From: Sorghum bicolor
Lineage: Eukaryota > Streptophyta > Magnoliopsida > Poales > Poaceae
Direction: 5' to 3'
Length of the DNA: 64,000 nt
NCBI RefSeq assembly: GCF_000003195.3
Contig: NC_012877.2
Coordinates: 29,209,898-29,273,897 of the forward strand
Part shown: positions 60,241-64,000 of the stretch, piece after piece
How positions within the stretch are numbered: position 1 is the first letter of the stretch
How the letters are laid out: each line of letters opens with the position of its first letter
Position numbers and translations under genes: made by a program
Notes under the pieces: model-generated
What the model saw: only the letters and a program-made list of their open reading frames with translations
Databases searched by the model: none
Told to the model about the DNA's origin: nothing

Positions 60241-61598
60241 CCAGATACCGCAAGGCGTTTTCGTTCAAGACATCCAGTGTGGGCACAGACCTAGTCAAAA
60301 AGCAACCTAATGAGGCAATGCTCGTAGACGACGCTACCCCGACAACCAGCAGCCGTGACTGGCGCATACCTTTCATCAGGTATATATCGGATGGGTCGGG
60401 TTTTCACGATAAAACGGAGAACGAGCGCCTCAATCGACGATCCAAGAATTACGTACTGGTGGATGGTAAACTTATGCGAAAGAACGCAAGTTCTGAAGTC
60501 CTGCTCAAATGCATATCCCAAGATGACGACATCAAGCTCCTGGATAACATACACGCTGGATCCTGTGGCAACCACGCGGCTTCAAGAACACTCGTCGGGA
60601 AGGCTTTCCGAGCTGGTTTTTACTGGCCAACCGCGGTCGCCGACGCCAAAAAACTGGTCCGACATTGTGAAGGATGCCAGTTCTTTGCTAAAAGGACTCA
60701 CGTACCTGCTCACGAGATTCAAACTATTCCCTCGTCCTGGCCTTTCGCCTGCTGGGGCCTCGATATGATCGGACCATTTAAGCCGGCCCCCGGCAACTTC
60801 AAGTTCGTCTTCGTGCTAATCGACAAATTCTCGAAGTCGATCGAATACATGCCGCTGGTCAAGGCAACCTCCGAGAAAGCTGTGGAGTTCCTTAATCAAA
60901 TCATACACAGGTTCAGGATCCCCAATAGTATAATCACCGACTTGGGCACTCAGTTCACTGGCACTACGTTCTGGGACTTCTGCGATGACAGGGGCATAGT
61001 CATAAAGTACGTGTCAGTAGCTCACCCACGGGCAAACGGTCAAGTAGAGCGCGCCAACGGAATGATCATTGATGCCCTAAAGAAAAGGTTGTACACCGAG
61101 AACGACAGAGCACCTGGTCGATGGATGAAAGAGTTACCGGCCGTGATCTGGGGTCTCCGAACACAGGCTAGTCGGAACACGGGAGTGTCACCCTACTTCA
61201 TGGTCTACGGCACCGAGGCAGTGTTGCCGTCAGACATAACCTTTGGATCCCCAAGAATTGAAAACTTCGACCAGTCAACGGCTGACAACACCAGGGAGCT
61301 CGAAATCAACTGCATGGAGGAAAAGCGTTTAATTTTATATCTTCGAACAGCAAAGTATCTCAAAGCCATTAGGCGGTACCACAACAGGAACGTCAAAGAC
61401 CGTTCCTTCGTGGTCGGTGATCTGGTACTTAAGTGGAAAACAAGCCAAGAAGGAACACACAAGCTATCCACGCCTTGGGAAGGACCCTTTGTGGTCGCCG
61501 AAGTCACACATCTAACATCCTACAGATTGGCGTATCTAGATGGAACACGCATGCCTAATTCTTGGCACATAGACAAACTGCGCCGTTTTTATCCATAA
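60241..61598 (+). pseudogene. pol: Tat integrase (domain itself intact)
   Basis: Zinc-binding part: HAGSCGNH (about 60552) and CEGCQFF (about 60669). Catalytic core with D,D,E: WGLDMIGPF (about 60756), IITDLGTQFTG (about 60932-60963; Leu replaces the common Asn after Asp) and ANGQVERANG (about 61032-61060, Glu). The C-terminal part has FVVGDLVLKWKTSQ and the GPF-like WEGPFVVAEVTHLTSYRL; no chromodomain follows before the TAA at 61596-61598. The frame runs uninterrupted from 60012 to the stop, in a different frame from the RT owing to the shift near 59970. Confidence 0.9.
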
Positions 61599-62037
61599 GT
61601 TCCAGTACCTCTTGCTTGTAAGTTTCTTATAATTAGCAATAATACAAGTTTTTCTTTTTCGCTATACATTGTTTACACGCAGAGCTTTCGACGAGCACAA
61701 CAATCTTCCTCTGTGGCAAAGATCCTTAATGACCACCAATCAAACACGGTGATACATCACTCAGATAACATTACAACGCTCAAAATCATGGTCATGACAA
61801 AATCAAACTTTATTACAAACTTTACATACAGAGTTTACAATAAACACCCCGACAGGCGGTTACTAGTCTACTCCTACAGACTATCCTACAGGCCTACTGC
61901 TCGGGCTGATCACCCGCCTGGCCTTGCTGCCCGGACGAAGGGGTCGAGGCCACCGGCGCCTGGCTAGTCGAGACCGCAGGCGTCGACCGCCCATCTCCGG
62001 CAATAGATGCCCCCGACAACTCCCTGGCCGATCTGTC
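61599..62037. other. Convergent 3' region between Tat pol and the antisense gene
   Basis: T-rich sequence follows the pol stop (61620-61670, AATTAGCAATAATAC, TTTTTCTTTTTCGC). From about 61795 the - strand carries the 3' untranslated end of the antisense gene, with a polyadenylation-type signal at 61809-61814. The + strand frame here is not convincing as a gene. Confidence 0.6.
61809..61814 (-). terminator. Polyadenylation-type signal of the antisense gene (right copy)
   Basis: The + strand TTTATT reads AATAAA on the - strand, in TTTGTAATAAAGTTTG. It is at the same distance scale from the coding end as the signal at 38832-38837 in the left copy, with the same surrounding bases. Confidence 0.6.
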
Positions 62038-64000
62038 TTACCCCGGCTGGTCGGGGGGAGTGGCCGTCCCGCATAGGTTGATGTCGCCGATCACCGTCGA
62101 CGACAAGTCTAGCAGGCCAGCTCGAAGGTCGTCCGCCTCCTGCGGGCCAACTTCCTTGGGGTACCCCCTCTCCAGCCTGGACAGGTCGACCAGGGGATAG
62201 TGGGCGCGCAACATGCTGAGGACATGCGCGCCGACGAACTCCCCGGCGTCCTTAACGAACTGCTGGAGCCAATCCCACGCCCGTTGCGCCTTCTCGACTG
62301 GCGTCAGCCTCGGCGCGCGGGGCTGGTCTTCAGGAAGCTCGGGGCTGATCAAGTCTAGAACCGGGGCTACTCCTTTCCAAAGCCTAATGCAGTTAGTCTT
62401 CCAGGAGTCCCGATCCTTGACCAGCTCGTCTAAATGCTTCTTGGTATTAACCTTGAGCACTACAAACCAAGCAGGAGGTTAGTTCAAGAACAAGGAAAGG
62501 AACGTTGAGCAACCAAATAAAAAAAAGAAGAGGGGCGGCACGGTTATTACCAGACAGCTCCCGATTCCTGTGGCTTAGCTCCTCGCCTGCTCGCCGCCCG
62601 GCCTCTAGCGCCCCGGCAAGCTCTTGGCCGAGCTGCTCCTTCTCTTGCTGGAGGCACGCAACCTCTTCCTCCAAGTCTATAGGAACACTCCCCTGGTCAG
62701 CAAAACTAACCACACGGCTATATACAGCTGCTCGGAGTGCGCGACTGACCTGTCTTCTGCCGATACTGGTCGGCTAAACGCCGAGTAAGCTCGAGACGGC
62801 GCTCTTCCTGAGCACTCATCTCGGCCACCTTCTCCCCAACTTCTGACCGAAGCCGGTCCACCTCCGCGAACAGGGCCTTGTTCTCGGCCACAATGCCCTC
62901 AATTTGGTCGAAGCACCTCTTCCGGTACTTCGCCGTTTTCATCGCGCCCTGCAAAAAGAACATATATCGAACCCAGGAACACAGCACATAAGTGTCGAGC
63001 ACCACAAAGGACCACTTACCTTAACCTCGTCCACGAGACGCTTGGCCGCGCGCTCCACCCTCGCGGCCTCTTTCGTCTCCGCGAGCTCCTCGTGTCCAAT
63101 GAAGTGGTCCCCGCGTTGGCGCCACACGTAGACGTGCTGGCGGCCATCACGGGGACGACCCTGGATCTCCTCCACGTCGTCATCAGAGGCCGCCCGGGAC
63201 TCCTCATTCGCTGCACTGCCACCGGCCGCGGTCGCAGGCATCACTGGCCTCTGGTCCAGGCCAGGGGAGCCTACAGGCGAAGAGGCCCCTGCTCAGGGTG
63301 GTGTTGGGACCCCCCTTTCTCCGGCTGGAGGAGTCGGGACTCTATCTTCCTCCCCCACAACATTACTCGGGGGAGGGGCCTCGCTGCCTCTTCATCCCTC
63401 GTCGGGGTGCTCGCCGTGGCACTCGCCGAGGCCGGTTGTTCCTCGGCGCTCGTAGCAGCGGTTGTCGCCGCAGGCTGCTCCGTGGCTTGCGGCGCGGTGT
63501 CTCCAACGGCGGCTACAGGCTTGGCCGTCCTCTATTCAGTGACCTGGTCGGGGTCGATGTCCGACGCCGCGCTAGACAACGAAACGACATTTAAACAATG
63601 TCAGAAACATCAACAAAACGCAGAACGTCGCAGTACGAAAGTAAGATTAAACACTTACAGGTCAGATCGCCTGTGTGTTGCAGTGAACCTCCTCCTGGTC
63701 CTACCGGTTGGTGCCTGCGCCCCCGTCTCTACGACGCGCGGTGCAGGAGGGTCGCTGGTCACCCGATCAGTGGTGGCCGGCGCTACGTCCGAACGACTGT
63801 GCGGCCTCTGGACCAGCGACGGCGTGGCCTCCTCCTCCTCCTCGTCGTCGTCAGTGATCCGGACGAGTCGACGGCGCTTTGGTGCCTGACTGCTCTCCGC
63901 CGGCAGTGCTTCCGCAGGGGAGGGGTCTGCTGCCAGCGGCCTTTTCCCCGCTACTCTGTCTTCGGTGGTCGGGGCGGGATGGTTCTGCTCCTCCGCACTG
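62038..64000 (-). pseudogene. Antisense intron-containing gene of the Tat element, PF04195-family partner copy, 5' part outside the window
   Basis: Reading on the - strand, exons are 64000(+)-63659, 63571-63020, 62948-62750, 62693-62551 and 62459-62038 (stop TAA at 62040-62038). Introns 63658-63572, 63019-62949, 62749-62694 and 62550-62460 all have gt..ag ends. The encoded parts are a low-complexity region, KTAKYRKRCFDQIEGIVAEN, a coiled-coil-like stretch (AEVDRLRSEVGEKVAEM, LEEEVACLQQEKEQLGQEL), and TKKHLDELVKDRDSWKTNC to the conserved C-terminus SSTVIGDINLCG. All four introns have counterparts in the left copy, and the donor at 63658 is a normal GT. The frame inferred for the 63571-63020 exon contains a TGA near 63293-63295, so this copy may also be defective. 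It is antisense to gag-pol and convergent with it. Confidence 0.75.

Larger units (their letters stand above)
55418..64000 (+). mobile_element. Tat-lineage Ty3/gypsy retrotransposon, 5'-truncated, continues beyond the window
   Basis: Order on the + strand: gag, aspartic protease, RT, RNase H, a second archaeal-like RNase H, integrase without chromodomain, then an antisense gene on the - strand. A second RNase H and an additional antisense or sense frame downstream of pol are features of the Tat lineage (RIRE2, Grande, Retand and Ogre relatives). No LTR or primer-binding site is present at the left, where satellite joins directly, so the 5' end is missing. Coding is interrupted by five in-frame TAG codons and one frameshift but is otherwise well kept. 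Confidence 0.88.

Noticed and set aside
61713..61967. Extra + strand gene after Tat integrase
   Set aside because: It overlaps the 3' untranslated end of the - strand antisense gene and shows no domain.
610..64000. tRNA, rRNA or other structured RNA genes
   Set aside because: No cloverleaf or rRNA core motif was recognised. The only tRNA-related signal is the retrotransposon primer-binding site.

Overview
The window is pericentromeric or centromeric DNA from a grass. Most of it is one tandem satellite whose monomer is 137 bp. I measured this from the recurring CTTGCA motif, which starts at 1067, 1204, 1341 and 1478. That monomer length matches the centromere satellite of Andropogoneae grasses (the sorghum CEN38/pSau3A10 type; sugarcane and Miscanthus have close relatives), so a Sorghum/Saccharum/Miscanthus-like source is likely. 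This is an inference from monomer length and from the resident retrotransposons. No ordinary single-copy host gene is visible. Every convincing protein-coding signal belongs to a retrotransposon.

Layout: 1-609, 3' part of an LTR. 610-11712, satellite on the + strand with an 8-monomer higher-order repeat of about 1.11 kb. 11713-15976, a 5'-truncated LTR into which a 1.9-kb solo LTR (12833-14751, target duplication ACGTG) has inserted. 15977-23803, satellite. 23804-31617, a complete but coding-defective CRM-type centromeric Ty3/gypsy element flanked by ATCTC target duplications; its reading frame runs into its own 3' LTR. 31618-33749, satellite. 33750 to about 38852, the 3' part of a Tat-lineage gypsy element lying on the - strand. 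It holds an LTR, a 70-bp tandem repeat and a multi-exon gene on the + strand, antisense to the element. About 38853-54195, satellite with several large recent duplications. About 54196-55417, the same satellite in inverted orientation. 55418-64000, a 5'-truncated Tat element on the + strand with gag, protease, RT, RNase H, a second RNase H and integrase, followed by the same antisense gene on the - strand, which runs off the window.

How the parts relate: the satellite and the CRM element are the classic pairing of a grass centromere core. The two Tat copies are in opposite orientation and overlap in their antisense-gene segment, so each explains the other. The left copy shows the LTR, spacer and promoter end, and the right copy shows the gag-pol end. 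The antisense gene looks like the PF04195 (putative gypsy-type transposon, Transposase_28) family. It keeps its introns in the same places in both copies.

The most notable observations are this intron-bearing antisense gene, a set of in-frame TAG stops that all look like CAG to TAG changes (as expected from deamination of CHG-methylated cytosine), a splice donor lost by the same kind of change, the 8-mer satellite higher-order repeat shared by two separated arrays, and a strand switch in the satellite at about 54195. Many short open frames of 60-110 codons occur on both strands of the satellite; I regard them as chance frames and do not list them as genes.
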